64,000 nucleotides of DNA from Microbacterium sufflavum (GCF_023101165.1 NZ_CP078076.1:124001-188000), one strand, 5' to 3'; counted from the first letter of the stretch, positions 33,779-43,565 are shown. Program-made: numbers and translations. The notes: generated from the letters alone by a model not told the origin.

Positions 33779-34396
33779 CTACGACGACGTGCCCTGGATC
33801 TGCCATGTCTGGGTCATCGTCAGGCCCTGCGCGGTGTTCGGCGCCGTCGTCGGCAGCGTCACCGCGAAGCAGTAGTTCACGACCGACGCGCCGTTCGCGG
33901 ACACCGCCTGCGTCGAGGCGCCGCCGGCCGTGAGCGCGGAGCCGTCCGCGACCACGGCGGTGCCGCCGGGGTAGGTCGCCGCCGAGCACGTGGTCCCGGC
34001 GATCGCACGCACACCGTAGGTGAGCGACGACGCGAGACCCGTGCCGCCCGGCGTCCCGGCCGTGAGCTGGAGCACGCCGGCGACCGAGGGCGACGCGGTC
34101 TTGACGCTGAACAGCGCATACGTCGTGGTGCCGGGCGCCATGGCCGTGGGCGGGAGCTGGAAGTTCAGGGCGGCCGCCGCCCCCGTGGTCACGTGGCTGG
34201 AGAACGTGACGCCGTCGGTCGCCCCGACGAGGTCGAACCGGCCGGCCGTGAACGTGGCCGAGCCGAACTCCGAGTCGTTCCAGGCGGCGAGTGTCGCGGT
34301 CGCCCCGATGCCGAGCACCAGGCCGCCCGCCAGGAGGGCTCGGAGGCGGCGGGAGCGGAGCCGGATCCTCTCCCGCCGCTGCCTGCGGGTACCCAT
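33779..34396 (-). CDS. SipW-dependent-type exported protein
   Basis: 205 residues. After an Arg-rich start (14 of the first 20 residues basic), the signal LLAGGLVLGIGATATLAAWN precedes DSEFGSATFTAGRFDL, the pattern of SipW-dependent signal peptides (as in TasA-like proteins). The mature part is Thr/Ala/Gly-rich beta sequence with two Cys (TTCSAA, NYCFA). It is a paralogue of the next gene upstream, about 7 nt away. May be a surface fibre subunit or camelysin-like protein; no enzymatic motif. Confidence 0.85.
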   Translation of the reverse strand: MGTRRQRRERIRLRSRRLRALLAGGLVLGIGATATLAAWNDSEFGSATFTAGRFDLVGATDGVTFSSHVTTGAAAALNFQLPPTAMAPGTTTYALFSVKTASPSVAGVLQLTAGTPGGTGLASSLTYGVRAIAGTTCSAATYPGGTAVVADGSALTAGGASTQAVSANGASVVNYCFAVTLPTTAPNTAQGLTMTQTWQIQGTSS

Positions 34397-34403
34397 GGCC
34401 CGC

Positions 34404-35030
34404 TCAGCTCGTCGACGTGGCCGTGAACTCCCAGGTCGCGTTCGTGACCAGGCCGGGTTCGAGCGCGGCGGCGGCCGTGACCGCGACGCACAGCTGCACG
34501 GCGGTGCCCGGGGTGGCGGCGGAGGCTCCTTCAGTGAGCGTCACGGCGGTCACGCCCGTCTGTGCGTCGAGCGTGGCCCCGGAGGCGACGGCGGTTCCGG
34601 TCGCGCTGGCCGCGTTGCAGGTGGCGCCGGGAGCGAGCGGGTAGATCGCGTAGGACAGATGATCGGTGTTGGAGCTCGCCGCGGGATCCGCGGTCGTGCC
34701 CGCGGCGACGAGGCTGGCCCCGGTGGACGTGCCGGCCGCGAGACGCACCCAGAAACCCGCGTAGACGGTGTCGCCGGGCGACATGTTGCCGACGATGCCG
34801 GCGGGGAGCGTGAACGCGAGGGTGGCGGCCGTGTCGCCGTCGTCGACGTTGTGGTCGGTGAAGGCCGTGCCGTCGGTCGAGCCCTCCAGGTTGAACGAGC
34901 CCGCGGTGAACGTGCCGGTCGCGAACTCGGAGTCGTTCCACGCGGCGAGCGTGACCGCCGCTCCCACTCCGAGGACGAGTCCTCCTGCCAGGACCGCGCG
35001 GACCTTTCGCCGGGTCGTGGTCGTCGCCAT
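34404..35030 (-). CDS. SipW-dependent-type exported protein
   Basis: 208 residues from ATG 35030, with a purine-rich ribosome site (GGAGGGGG). The signal VLAGGLVLGVGAAVTLAAWN is followed by DSEFATGTFTAGSFNLEGST; the mature part has the same Thr/Ala-rich beta composition and two Cys (ATCNAA, QLCVAV) as its downstream paralogue. First gene of the five-gene SipW operon. Small acidic-basic balance and repetitive beta character suggest polymeric surface material, which is inference. Confidence 0.86.
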   Translation of the reverse strand: MATTTTRRKVRAVLAGGLVLGVGAAVTLAAWNDSEFATGTFTAGSFNLEGSTDGTAFTDHNVDDGDTAATLAFTLPAGIVGNMSPGDTVYAGFWVRLAAGTSTGASLVAAGTTADPAASSNTDHLSYAIYPLAPGATCNAASATGTAVASGATLDAQTGVTAVTLTEGASAATPGTAVQLCVAVTAAAALEPGLVTNATWEFTATSTS

Positions 35031-35184
35031 GTCGTTCCCCCTCCGTCGTCGATCTCGGGGAACGCCGGCGAGCGGAACTCGGAGGATTCTCCCGCGTCCT
35101 CGCATCCTCTCCGAGCCCCTCGGACCAGACAAGGCGGATCCGCGCGCAGCCGTGGCACAATCCGCGCAGCCGGGGATCGTCCTG

Positions 35185-36090
35185 TCAGCGGCGCGACCGG
35201 CGGGCGGGCGCGACCGGGGCGAGCACCCGCCGCGCCTCGGCGGCCACCTCGGCGGCGATGGTGTCGAGCAGCGTCGACCGCAGGTTCCACTGCTGCCAGT
35301 ACAGCGCGACCTTCAGCGTCGGCCCCCCGAGCGCGACCAGTCCGGGCGTCTCCTGCAGCCGAGGGACCATCCCCCAGCCGAGGCCGAGCGACACCGCGAT
35401 CGCGTAGTCGTGGGACGCGGGGACGTAGTGCCGCGGCACGCCCTGCTGCGTGACGGACATGGCGGCGAGCCACTCGTGCTGCAGCGTGTCGCGACGGTCG
35501 AAGTCGACGAACGGCGCGCGGGCGAGAGCGGCGGCGCTCACCCCCTCGGCGAACCACCGGTCCGCGAAGCCCTGCTCCGCCATGGCGCGATACTCGAGCA
35601 CCCCGAGAGGTGCGACCGAGCATCCGGCCACCGGGGTCTCCTCGCTCGTCACCGCGGCCATCACCGTGCCGGATTCCAGCAGCCGGGCGGTGAAGTTCTG
35701 ATCGTCCCGGTGCAGGTCGACGTCGATGTCGTGCGTGGCGGAGAGTCGTGCCATCGGCGCGAGGAACCACGTCGCCATCGAGTCGGCGTTCACGGCGAGC
35801 GGAACGACGATGCGCCGCTCGGAACCGTCGTCGCCGATGCCCACCCCGGCGAGCGCGTCGTGCTCCAGCAGCGCCACCTGCCTGGCCAGTCGCACCACCG
35901 CCTCACCGGCCTCGGTGAGCCGCGCGGGCTTGCTGCGCACGAGCAGGATGCGCCCCAGCTGTTCCTCCAGGCTCTTGAGCCGCTGGCTGACCGCGGACGG
36001 CGTGATCCGGAGTCGGCGCGATGCCGCGTCGAGAGTGCCTTCGTCGGCGACGGCGGCCAGGGTCGCGGCGAGCTCCGGATCGATCCTCAC
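35185..36090 (-). CDS. lysG: LysR-family regulator, ArgP/LysG type
   Basis: 301 residues. The N-terminal winged HTH (ELAATLAAVADEGTLDAASR, then RLRITPSAVSQRLKSLEEQL) and effector domain of ArgP/LysG length. It is divergent from a LysE/ArgO exporter gene with 70 nt between the starts, the classic LysG-LysE pair in which the regulator senses intracellular Lys/Arg and activates the exporter. Confidence 0.92.
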   Translation of the reverse strand: MRIDPELAATLAAVADEGTLDAASRRLRITPSAVSQRLKSLEEQLGRILLVRSKPARLTEAGEAVVRLARQVALLEHDALAGVGIGDDGSERRIVVPLAVNADSMATWFLAPMARLSATHDIDVDLHRDDQNFTARLLESGTVMAAVTSEETPVAGCSVAPLGVLEYRAMAEQGFADRWFAEGVSAAALARAPFVDFDRRDTLQHEWLAAMSVTQQGVPRHYVPASHDYAIAVSLGLGWGMVPRLQETPGLVALGGPTLKVALYWQQWNLRSTLLDTIAAEVAAEARRVLAPVAPARRSRR

Positions 36091-36160
36091 ATCAGTGATG
36101 CTAATGGTTCGGAAGGAATCTTCGCTTTCTCTGATGGTGGTCGCTTCCTAGGCTGGTGCC

Positions 36161-36832
36161 ATGCTCACCGTCCTCGCCGGTCTCGGACTCGGCCTCTCCC
36201 TCATCGTGGCCATCGGCGCCCAGAACGTCTTCGTCCTGCGCCAGGGCATCCGGCGGGAGCATGTGCTGGCGGTCGTGATCGTGTGCGCCGTCTCCGACGC
36301 CGTGCTGATCGCCGCCGGTGTCGCCGGGCTGGGCTTCCTGCTCCAGGCTGCGCCGTGGCTCGTGGTCGTCGCCCGGGTTGCCGGGGCGCTGTTCCTGTTC
36401 GGCTACGGGCTGCTCGCGGCACGGCGCGCCTGGCGCGGCGGTGAGGTGCTGGCGGTCGATGCGTCCTCCCCCGCCGACGGAACGGGGACCGGTCGATCGG
36501 CCGGCGGCACCGCGACCGCCACCCGGAGCGGAACACGTCTGGCCCCCGTGCTCCTCACCGTCCTCGCGCTCACCTGGCTCAACCCGCACGTTTACCTCGA
36601 CACCGTCCTGATGCTCGGGTCGATCGCCGCGACGCACGGCGAGCAGCGCTGGCTGTTCGCCGCCGGGGCCATCCTCGCCAGTGCCCTGTGGTTCACGGCC
36701 CTCGGTTTCGGGGCACGCTACCTCGGGCGCTGGCTGCGCACCGAGCGGTCGTGGCGCGTTCTCGACGCGGTGATCGCCGTGATCATGGTCGCGCTCGCCG
36801 TGAGCCTGATCCTCCCCGTGTTCGGCGGCTGA
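36161..36832 (+). CDS. lysE: LysE/ArgO-family basic amino acid exporter
   Basis: 223 residues, five to six membrane helices. The N-terminal [21 protein letters not shown] and the C-terminal [17 protein letters not shown] are LysE/ArgO signatures. A hydrophilic Thr/Ser/Gly-rich loop around residues 100-125 separates the halves. It exports excess lysine and/or arginine and is divergent from its LysG-type regulator. Confidence 0.93.
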   Translation: MLTVLAGLGLGLSLIVAIGAQNVFVLRQGIRREHVLAVVIVCAVSDAVLIAAGVAGLGFLLQAAPWLVVVARVAGALFLFGYGLLAARRAWRGGEVLAVDASSPADGTGTGRSAGGTATATRSGTRLAPVLLTVLALTWLNPHVYLDTVLMLGSIAATHGEQRWLFAAGAILASALWFTALGFGARYLGRWLRTERSWRVLDAVIAVIMVALAVSLILPVFGG

Positions 36833-36838
36833 TCCGGC

Positions 36839-37195
36839 TCAGGCTCCGTCGATCTGCGCCAGCCGCGCCCGCACCAGCGCGCGCAGCGTCTGCTCCGGGA
36901 TCGGATGCTCCGGCTGGAAGCGGATCGTCCCCTTGTCCACGCTGGCGCCGGGATGATCGGCCAGCACCGCCGCCACGGCCGCGACCGCGTCGGGACTGAA
37001 GGGATACACGCCGATGTGCTTCTTGGCGCGCATCACCGACAGCAGCGGTCTGCCCCCGTGGACGAGGGCGGGCATGCCGTAGCCGGTGCCCTGCTCGGCA
37101 TCCGGCTCCTCCTCCCGCGCGATCGCGTACACGCGGTCGATCGCCGCGCGGTCCGCGGGGGCGAGCCCGGTCAGGTAGTCGTCGATGGTTCCCAC
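36839..37195 (-). CDS. DUF1801 / YdhG-like small protein
   Basis: 118 residues from GTG 37195. IDDYLTGLAPADRAAIDRV and GMPALVHGGRPLLSVMRAKKHIGVYP match the DUF1801 (YdhG/YjhX-like, frataxin-like fold) family, whose members have been linked to intracellular iron handling. Convergent with lysE, only 6 nt apart. Function uncertain. Confidence 0.82.
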   Translation of the reverse strand: MGTIDDYLTGLAPADRAAIDRVYAIAREEEPDAEQGTGYGMPALVHGGRPLLSVMRAKKHIGVYPFSPDAVAAVAAVLADHPGASVDKGTIRFQPEHPIPEQTLRALVRARLAQIDGA

Positions 37196-37240
37196 GACCG
37201 CATCCTGTCACCGATCGGCGGCGCGCACGAGCCCCGGGTC

Positions 37241-38044
37241 TCAGGCGCCGTCGAGCGGGCGGAGGATGCGCGTGAGGAACCGCTGCGTGCGCTCGTGTCG
37301 CGGGGCGCGGAAGATCTCGGCCGGCGGCCCCTCCTCGACCACCACCCCGCCGTCCAGGAACAGGACGTGGTCGGCGACCTCGCGCGCGAAGCTCAGCTCG
37401 TGCGTGACGACCGCCATGGTCCACCCCTCGTCGGCGAGCTCCTTGATCACCAGCAGCACCTCCCCGACGAGTTCGGGGTCGAGCGCACTCGTCGGCTCGT
37501 CGAACAGCAGCAGGTCGGGCTTGAGAGCGAGAGCACGCACGATCCCCACGCGCTGCTGCTGCCCTCCCGAGAGCTGATGCGGACGGGCGTCCGCCTTGTC
37601 CGCCAGGCCCACCCGGTCGAGCAGGGCCAGGGCCTCGGCCACGACCTCGGCCCTGGGCTGCCGCTGCACACGCCAGGGCCCCTCGATCACGTTCTGCAGC
37701 ACCGTCAGATGCGGGAACAGGTTGTGGTGCTGGAACACCATCGCGGAGCGATCGCGCAGGGCGAGCCGCTGCTGCTTCTGCGCGCGAGGCCGCGGCCGCT
37801 CGGCGGGGGCGAAGTCGAGCTCGGGCCCGCCGTCGACCGTGATGGTGCCGGCGTCCGGCGTCTCGAGGCCGTTGAGCGCGCGCAGCACGGTGGTCTTCCC
37901 CGAGCCGCTCGGGCCGATGAGCACCAGCACCTCTCCGCGGTGCAGCGTCAGGTCGATCCCGCGCAGCACCTCGGTGTCGCCGAAGCTCTTGCGCAGTCCG
38001 CGGGCGGACAGCAGCGGGACGGGCGTCTGGTCAGTGGGCGACAC
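37241..38044 (-). CDS. Polar amino acid ABC transporter ATPase
   Basis: 267 residues: Walker [11 protein letters not shown]-loop [11 protein letters not shown], signature [12 protein letters not shown], Walker [15 protein letters not shown] and switch VTHE, all typical of the PAAT (GlnQ/TcyC-like) family. An insertion rich in Arg/Gln ([12 protein letters not shown]) sits between Walker A and the Q-loop. It overlaps the permease gene by 14 nt. Energises amino-acid import with the next two genes. Confidence 0.93.
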   Translation of the reverse strand: MSPTDQTPVPLLSARGLRKSFGDTEVLRGIDLTLHRGEVLVLIGPSGSGKTTVLRALNGLETPDAGTITVDGGPELDFAPAERPRPRAQKQQRLALRDRSAMVFQHHNLFPHLTVLQNVIEGPWRVQRQPRAEVVAEALALLDRVGLADKADARPHQLSGGQQQRVGIVRALALKPDLLLFDEPTSALDPELVGEVLLVIKELADEGWTMAVVTHELSFAREVADHVLFLDGGVVVEEGPPAEIFRAPRHERTQRFLTRILRPLDGA

Positions 38045-38696
38045 GGCGGTCGAGCCTCCTCTCCAGGGCGCTCTGGCCGAACGACAGCACCAGGCAGAAC
38101 ACCCAGTACACCAGCGCCGCGGCGAGGTAGATCACCATGAACTCGAGGGTCGTCGCCGCGATCTGCTGCGCGACCTTGAACAGCTCCGTCACCAGGATCA
38201 GCGACGTGAGCGAGGTGTCCTTCACGAGCGAGATGAACGTGTTCGACAGCGGGGGCACGGACACCCGTGCCGCCTGCGGCAGGATGATCCGCGTGAGCGT
38301 GCGGGTGCGGTTCATCCCGACCGTGTACGCCGCCTCCCACTGCCCCTTCGGCACCGACAGGATCGCGGCCCGCACGACCTCGGCTCCGTACCCGCCCACG
38401 TTGAGCGACAGCGCGATGATCGCACTCGGCCACGGGTCGAGCGTGATGCCGATCGACGGCATCCCGTAGAAGATCACGAACAGCTGCACCAGCATGGGCG
38501 TGCCGCGGATCACGGAGATGTAGAAGCGCGCGACGCCCGCCACCACCGGATGCACCGAGATCCGCATCAGCGCGACGCCGACCGCGATCAGCAATCCCAG
38601 CGCGAACGACACCAGCGCGAGCGGCACCGTCGCCGTCAGGCCCGCCCAGGCGATCGGCCAGAGCGAGTCGAGGAACAGCTGCCAGGGGTTCGCCAT
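38031..38696 (-). CDS. Polar amino acid ABC transporter permease
   Basis: 221 residues with five helices and the HisMQ coupling motif [23 protein letters not shown] (parts: [22 protein letters not shown]). One permease gene only, so a homodimer is likely, as in cystine importers TcyB/YecS. 3 nt downstream of the binding-protein gene. Confidence 0.93.
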   Translation of the reverse strand: MANPWQLFLDSLWPIAWAGLTATVPLALVSFALGLLIAVGVALMRISVHPVVAGVARFYISVIRGTPMLVQLFVIFYGMPSIGITLDPWPSAIIALSLNVGGYGAEVVRAAILSVPKGQWEAAYTVGMNRTRTLTRIILPQAARVSVPPLSNTFISLVKDTSLTSLILVTELFKVAQQIAATTLEFMVIYLAAALVYWVFCLVLSFGQSALERRLDRRVAH

Positions 38697-38699
38697 CGG

Positions 38700-39518
38700 T
38701 TACTGCGAGACGTCCTCGCCGAAGTACTTCTCGCTGATCTCCGCCAGGGTGCCGTCGGCGCGCAGCTCCTCGAGAGCGCCGTCCACGGCCTCGACGAGCG
38801 AGGTCTTGTCCTTCGTGAACACGAACGCCTGCTCGCCGGCGTCCTCGGTCTCCGCCGCGATCTTCAGCCCCGTCGGGCTGTTCGTGGTCTCGTAGTCGAG
38901 GAACGTCAGCTTGTCGTTCACGGTCGCGTCCACACGGCCCTGACGCAGCAGCTCCACGGCCTGCGCCCAGCCCTCGACGGCCTCGACCTTGGCGCCGGAG
39001 TCGGTCGCCAGCTCGTACCAATTGCTGGTGAGCGACTGGGCCGTGGTCTTGCCGGCCAGGTCGTCGAACGAGCTGATCGAGTCGTCGTCCTCGGCCACCA
39101 CGATGACGCCGGGCGACACGGTGTAGGGCGCGCTGAAGAGGTACTTCGCCTCGCGCTCGTCGTTGATCGAGACCTGGTTCGCGATCACGTCGAAGCGGCC
39201 GGCGTCGAGACCGGCGAAGATCGCGTCCCACTGCGTCTCCTGGAACTCCACCTCGAGGCCCAGCTTGTCGGCGACGGCCTGGATGATCTCGACGTCGTAG
39301 CCGGTCAGGTCGCCCGAGCCGCCGTCGTCGTGGAAGCTGAACGGGCGGTAGGTGCCCTCGGTCGCGACCGTGAGCGTGCCGTCCTTCACCAGGCCGAAGT
39401 CGGAACCCGCGGTGCTCTCCGCACCGGACGTGCTCGCGGGCGTGGTGGAGCCGCTGCAGGCGGTGAGCGCCGCGGCGGCGACGACGAGTGCGGTGACGGC
39501 GATGAGACGACGGGACAT
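38700..39518 (-). CDS. Amino acid ABC transporter substrate-binding lipoprotein, cystine-type
   Basis: 272 residues with lipobox LTAC near residue 21 (AALTACSGS). Family 3 solute-binding fold: LTVATEGTYRPFSFHDDGG, then LTGYDVEIIQAVADKLGL, and FDVIANQVSIND. The stretch TAQSLTSNWYELA resembles the cystine-binding proteins TcyA/FliY. First gene of the SBP-permease-ATPase operon. Cystine specificity is a likelihood from these motifs, not certain; other small polar amino acids remain possible. Confidence 0.9.
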   Translation of the reverse strand: MSRRLIAVTALVVAAAALTACSGSTTPASTSGAESTAGSDFGLVKDGTLTVATEGTYRPFSFHDDGGSGDLTGYDVEIIQAVADKLGLEVEFQETQWDAIFAGLDAGRFDVIANQVSINDEREAKYLFSAPYTVSPGVIVVAEDDDSISSFDDLAGKTTAQSLTSNWYELATDSGAKVEAVEGWAQAVELLRQGRVDATVNDKLTFLDYETTNSPTGLKIAAETEDAGEQAFVFTKDKTSLVEAVDGALEELRADGTLAEISEKYFGEDVSQ

Positions 39519-39644
39519 GGACCCTCCTGGGGTGAGAGGCGCGGTGCGAGTTTACGCGACCGGCGCGGGACCTCCCCACAGTACGTGCCGTCGCGGGATC
39601 CGCCGCATCCGATGACGCTCCGTGTCGACGCGCGGCGGAGGACG

Positions 39645-39679
39645 CGAAACGCCCCCGGGCGGAACCCGGGGGCGTTTCG
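39645..39679 (-). terminator. Terminator after rplA
   Basis: CGAAACGCCCCCGGG and CCCGGGGGCGTTTCG form a perfect 15-bp stem with a 5-nt loop, 12 nt beyond the rplA stop on the minus strand. Confidence 0.9.
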
Positions 39680-39690
39680 GTGAGTCAGGC

Positions 39691-40380
39691 TCAGATGGCG
39701 TTGACGTCCAGCGGGATGCCGGGGCCGAACGTGGTCGACACCGCACCCTTCTGGATGTAGCGGCCCTTCGCGCTCGACGGCTTGAGGCGGACGATCTCCT
39801 CGAGCGCTGCGCCGATGTTCTCGTTCAGCTGCTCGGCGGTGAAGGACGCCTTGCCGACGACGAAGTGCACGTTGGCGTGCTTGTCGACGCGGAACTCGAT
39901 CTTTCCGCCCTTGATCTCCTCGACGGCCTTGGCCGGGTTCGGGGTCACGGTGCCGGTCTTCGGGTTCGGCATCAGGCCACGCGGACCCAGCACCTTGCCG
40001 AGACGACCGACCTGGCCCATGAGCTCCGGGGTGGAGACGGCCGAGTCGAACGCGGTCCAGCCGCCGGCGACCTTCTCGATGAGCTCGGCGCCGCCGACCT
40101 CATCGGCACCTGCGGCGATCGCGGCCTCGGCCGCGGGGCCCGTGGCGAAGACGATGACGCGGGCGGTCTTACCGGTGCCGTGAGGCAGGATGACGGTGCC
40201 GCGCACCATCTGGTCGGCCTTGCGGGGGTCGACGGCGAGCTTCAGCGCGACCTCGACGGTCGAGTCGAACTTCGCCGAACCGGTCTCCTTCGCGAGCGCG
40301 ACGGCCTCGGCGGGCGTGTAGAAACGGTCTGCCTCGATCTTCTCGGCGGCAGCCTTGTAAGCCCTGGACTTGGTAGCCAT
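39691..40380 (-). CDS. rplA: 50S ribosomal protein L1
   Basis: 229 residues from ATG 40380 ([15 protein letters not shown]). [19 protein letters not shown] and [11 protein letters not shown] are family landmarks. It binds the L1 stalk of 23S rRNA. 11 nt downstream of rplK, as usual. Confidence 0.98.
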   Translation of the reverse strand: MATKSRAYKAAAEKIEADRFYTPAEAVALAKETGSAKFDSTVEVALKLAVDPRKADQMVRGTVILPHGTGKTARVIVFATGPAAEAAIAAGADEVGGAELIEKVAGGWTAFDSAVSTPELMGQVGRLGKVLGPRGLMPNPKTGTVTPNPAKAVEEIKGGKIEFRVDKHANVHFVVGKASFTAEQLNENIGAALEEIVRLKPSSAKGRYIQKGAVSTTFGPGIPLDVNAI

Positions 40381-40391
40381 GATTATTCTCC

Positions 40392-40823
40392 TCAGCCCTC
40401 GACCGTGATGCCCATGGAACGGGCGGTGCCGGCGATGATCTTCGAGGCGGCCTCGATGTCGTTCGCGTTCAGGTCGGCCTGCTTCTGCTCGGCGATCTGA
40501 CGGACCTGGTCCTTGGTGATCTTGCCGACCTTGACGGTGTGCGGGGTGGCCGAGGCCTTCTGCACGCCGGCGGCCTTCTTGATGAGCTCCGCCGCGGGCG
40601 GGGTCTTCAGGACGAAGGTGAAGCTGCGGTCCTCGTAGACGGTGATCTCGACGGGGATGACGTTGCCGCGCTGCGACTCGGTCGCGGCGTTGTACGCCTT
40701 GCAGAACTCCATGATGTTGACGCCATGCTGACCGAGCGCGGGGCCGATCGGCGGCGCCGGGTTGGCGGCACCGGCGTTGATCTGAAGCTTGATCAGGCCG
40801 GTCACCTTCTTCTTCGGTGCCAT
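40392..40823 (-). CDS. rplK: 50S ribosomal protein L11
   Basis: 143 residues, GAAAGGAAAGAG upstream of ATG 40823. [20 protein letters not shown] and the C-terminal RNA-binding domain ([20 protein letters not shown]) are intact. It forms the GTPase-associated centre with 23S rRNA. Confidence 0.98.
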
Positions 40824-40968
40824 TCTCTTTCCTTTCCTCGAGGCGGATGCGGACACCCGCTTCTCCCACGGACCCGGCATCTCCGGGTCGTGGTCGTCAG
40901 CGCGCACGCCGAAGCGGCGCACAAACCATAAGAGTCTACCGCATCCCGCGCCCCGCTTCCGCGCAGGG
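40824..40968 (-). promoter_or_regulatory. rplK-rplA leader with -10-like element and hairpin
   Basis: On the minus strand a TAGACT -10-like element lies at 40933-40938, a form often seen at actinobacterial ribosomal promoters. Between it and rplK is a strong stem CCACG..CCCGG / CCGGG..CGTGG at about 40862-40889. It may be a leader that responds to L1 or L11 level. No clear -35 was found, so only moderate support. Confidence 0.4.
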
Positions 40969-41919
40969 TCAGGGGTCGCGGTACTGCTCCGCGATCCGCT
41001 GCCCGAGCTCGCGCAGGGCTGCACGCACCTCGACCGGTTCGAGCACTTCCACGGCGCCCGTCCACCCGGCGAGCTGCTCGGCCAGAGCGTCCGCACGGTG
41101 GGCCCGCACCTCGATCAGTCCCTCGTCGGCATCCATCACCGCGGCCTGGCGCCCGAAGCGGTCGAGCACCGCGCGCACGGCCCAGGCCTCCGCGCGGATC
41201 ACGGCGCGCGCCTCGCCCCGCAGCCCCTCGACCGTCTCGACCATCCGCTCCCACGCGGCAGGCGCGTCGAAGCCATCCGGCCCTTCCCCCCGCTCGTCGG
41301 TGAGGGCGAGATCCGCGATCCGGTCGACCCGGTACGTGCGCAGCCGGTCCACGTCGGCCCCGCCGTTCCGCCCCGGCGCCGCGAGCAGATACCACCGCGG
41401 ACCGCGGCTGCCGACCACGAGCGGCACCACCTCGACCGGCCGCCCGGCGTCGCCGTAGCCGAAGCGCACCCGGCGGCGCGCAGCGATCGCCCGCTGCAGC
41501 TCCGACACCGCCGGCCGCTCCGGCGCATCATCGGGTTCACCCCAGGGCGCATCCCGCACGGTCGACTCCGCCACCCGCTGCGCGCCCTCGCGGAACGGTT
41601 CCGGCACGGCATGCATGAGCTTGCGCACCGCGGCCGTGTGCTCCGGCGCGGCGGTGCGGCTCTGGCTGAGCGCGACCAGCAACGACGTCACCTCGCTCTC
41701 GGTCAGTCCCGTGAGATCGGTCCGGGCCCCTCCGATCAGGCGCCACCCGCCGCCGCGCCCCCGAGACGGATAGAGGGGCACACCCGCCATGGCGAGCGCC
41801 TCCAGGTCGCGGCGCGCGGTGGGCACCGAGACCTCCAGTTCGGCGGCCAGTTCCGCGGCGGTGATCCGGGGGCGGCCCTGCAGGAGCAGCAGAGCCTGGA
41901 TCAGGCGATCGGCACGGAT
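40969..41919 (-). CDS. WYL-domain transcriptional regulator
   Basis: A complete helix-turn-helix requires residues upstream of GTG 41826: [14 protein letters not shown], then [13 protein letters not shown], in frame back to about 41919-41946, where only CTG (41946) or ATC (41919) codons exist, no ATG/GTG/TTG. I give 41919 as the approximate start. The WYL domain ([20 protein letters not shown] region, then [11 protein letters not shown]) and WCX-like C-terminus follow. It is divergent from a VOC gene, with a perfect operator-like palindrome between them. Confidence 0.82.
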   Translation of the reverse strand: MRADRLIQALLLLQGRPRITAAELAAELEVSVPTARRDLEALAMAGVPLYPSRGRGGGWRLIGGARTDLTGLTESEVTSLLVALSQSRTAAPEHTAAVRKLMHAVPEPFREGAQRVAESTVRDAPWGEPDDAPERPAVSELQRAIAARRRVRFGYGDAGRPVEVVPLVVGSRGPRWYLLAAPGRNGGADVDRLRTYRVDRIADLALTDERGEGPDGFDAPAAWERMVETVEGLRGEARAVIRAEAWAVRAVLDRFGRQAAVMDADEGLIEVRAHRADALAEQLAGWTGAVEVLEPVEVRAALRELGQRIAEQYRDP

Positions 41920-41935
41920 CGGGAACCTCTTTTCC

Positions 41936-41960
41936 GAAGTGATCAGAAGGTGATCACTTC
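41936..41960. promoter_or_regulatory. Perfect 10-bp inverted repeat between the WYL regulator and VOC gene
   Basis: GAAGTGATCA, five bases (GAAGG), then TGATCACTTC: ten perfectly paired positions per arm. It covers the very start of the regulator frame and lies 49 nt before the VOC start, a position suited to a repressor blocking both divergent genes. The WYL protein itself is the obvious candidate ligand. Confidence 0.75.
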
Positions 41961-42008
41961 ACGGTCGAGCATAGAAGAAAAGCCGTTCCCACCAAAGGAG
42001 AAGATCCC

Positions 42009-42407
42009 ATGTTTCGTGGTCTCGCCAACCTCAACCTCGTCGCCGAGGACATGCCCGCCGCGATCGACTGGTACACGCGCCTGTTCGACGCCGCGCCGTA
42101 CTTCACCCGCCCCGAACAGGGGACCCCGCAGTACGCCGAATGGCGCTTCGGCGACGACGACGACGAGTTCGCCCTCATGGACGCCCGCTTCCGCCCCGCC
42201 CTGCCGCAGCCGGGAGGCGCGCTCGTGAGCCTGCACGTCGACGACATCCACGCCGAGATGGACCGCCTCGCAGCCCTCGGCGCCACCCCGTTCGACCCCG
42301 TCACCCAGCGCGGCGAGGGGTGGTGGTCGGCGTCGGTCAGCGACCCGTTCGGCAATCTCCTCGGCCTGATCCAGAGCCCGCACTGGGCCGCACAGCACGC
42401 GAGCTGA
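42009..42407 (+). CDS. VOC-family (glyoxalase/bleomycin-resistance fold) protein
   Basis: 132 residues, AAAGGAG upstream of ATG 42009. Starts FRGLANLNLVAEDMPAAIDWYTRLF, ends VSDPFGNLLGLIQSP (two beta-alpha-beta-beta-beta modules of a VOC fold). Such proteins act as small metalloenzymes or ligand-binding resistance proteins. Divergent from a WYL regulator with a palindrome between, so probably induced by a ligand sensed by that regulator. Confidence 0.86.
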   Translation: MFRGLANLNLVAEDMPAAIDWYTRLFDAAPYFTRPEQGTPQYAEWRFGDDDDEFALMDARFRPALPQPGGALVSLHVDDIHAEMDRLAALGATPFDPVTQRGEGWWSASVSDPFGNLLGLIQSPHWAAQHAS

Positions 42408-42440
42408 CCGACGGGTGCGGGGAGACCCGCGGCCGCACGC

Positions 42441-42475
42441 AGAACGCCCCGCCGGATGAGCCGGCGGGGCGTTCT
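42441..42475. terminator. Bidirectional terminator between VOC gene and nusG
   Basis: AGAACGCCCCGCCGG pairs perfectly with CCGGCGGGGCGTTCT around a 5-nt loop, 34 nt after the VOC stop and 14 nt from the nusG stop of the convergent gene. Confidence 0.88.
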
Positions 42476-42488
42476 GATGACAGCAGTG

Positions 42489-43523
42489 TCAGATCATCTT
42501 GGTGACCTGGTCGAACGACAGCTCGACCGGCGTCTCGCGCTCGAAGAGCGAGACGAGGACCGTGAGCTTGCCGCTCTCCGGCTTGATCTCGCTGATCGAA
42601 CCGGGAAGACCCGCGAACGAGCCCTCCTTGATCGTGATGGTCTCGCCCACCTCGAAGTCGACCTCGGCCGGCAGCGGACGGGCCACGGCGACGCCGCCCT
42701 TCGCCGCGATGTTCTTGGCGGTCGGGACGTCCTTCACCTCGACGAGCGACTTCAGCATGTTGAAGGCCTCTTCGAAGCGCAGCGGCGTCGGGTTGTGGGC
42801 GTTGCCCACGAAGCCGGTGACGCCGGGGGTGTGGCGCACGACCGACCAGGTGTCCTCCGTGAGCTCCATGCGCACCAGCACGTAGCCGGGGATGCGCACG
42901 CGGGTGACCATCTTGCGCTGGCCGTTCTTGATCTCGACCACGTCTTCCATCGGGACCTCGACCTGGTAGATCTCGTCCTCGACCTCGAGCGTCGACTTGC
43001 GCTGCTCGATGTTGGCCTTCACCTTGCGCTCGAAGCCCGCGTACGAGTGGATGACGTACCACTTGCCGGGGAGCATGCGCAGGTCCATGCGGAAGGCCTC
43101 GTAGGGGTCCTCCTCGGACTCGGCGTCGTCCTCCTCGGACTCGGCTGCGGGACGGTCGTCCTCGCCGTTCACGTCGGGACCGTCGTACGGGGTGACCTCG
43201 TCGGCCGCCTCGGCCTCCTGCTCGGCGGCCTCCTCGGCCACGGAATCGTTGAGGACCTCGGCGGCGGCCTCGGACTCCGCCGCTTCGTCCAGGTTGAGAG
43301 CGTCGTTCACGATCGCGTCCGCCTCCGGGTCGTCGATGTCGATGTCGATGTCGTCCGTGTCGTCCTCGCCGTCCTCGTCTTCGACGTGGACCGCGACGTG
43401 CTCGGCAGAGGTGACCGAGAACTCCTCAGCGGCGAGCACGTTGCCCTCCTGGGCCTCGTCCTCCTCGCTGGACTGCTCTGCGGCGGTCGCCCAGTCGGCG
43501 TCGTCGGAATATCGTTCAGACAC
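42489..43523 (-). CDS. nusG: Transcription termination/antitermination protein NusG
   Basis: 344 residues, about 160 longer than E. coli NusG. Residues 1-150 are a low-complexity Asp/Glu/Ala-rich extension; the NGN domain starts at [20 protein letters not shown] and the KOW domain is [20 protein letters not shown]. Such an acidic N-terminal extension is characteristic of actinobacteria. NusG binds RNA polymerase and links it to Rho or ribosomes. 43 nt downstream of secE. Confidence 0.97.
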   Translation of the reverse strand: MSERYSDDADWATAAEQSSEEDEAQEGNVLAAEEFSVTSAEHVAVHVEDEDGEDDTDDIDIDIDDPEADAIVNDALNLDEAAESEAAAEVLNDSVAEEAAEQEAEAADEVTPYDGPDVNGEDDRPAAESEEDDAESEEDPYEAFRMDLRMLPGKWYVIHSYAGFERKVKANIEQRKSTLEVEDEIYQVEVPMEDVVEIKNGQRKMVTRVRIPGYVLVRMELTEDTWSVVRHTPGVTGFVGNAHNPTPLRFEEAFNMLKSLVEVKDVPTAKNIAAKGGVAVARPLPAEVDFEVGETITIKEGSFAGLPGSISEIKPESGKLTVLVSLFERETPVELSFDQVTKMI

Positions 43524-43565
43524 GTTGCTTCTTCTCCATAGCTGCGGCTGCCGCCGCGGGGGTCA

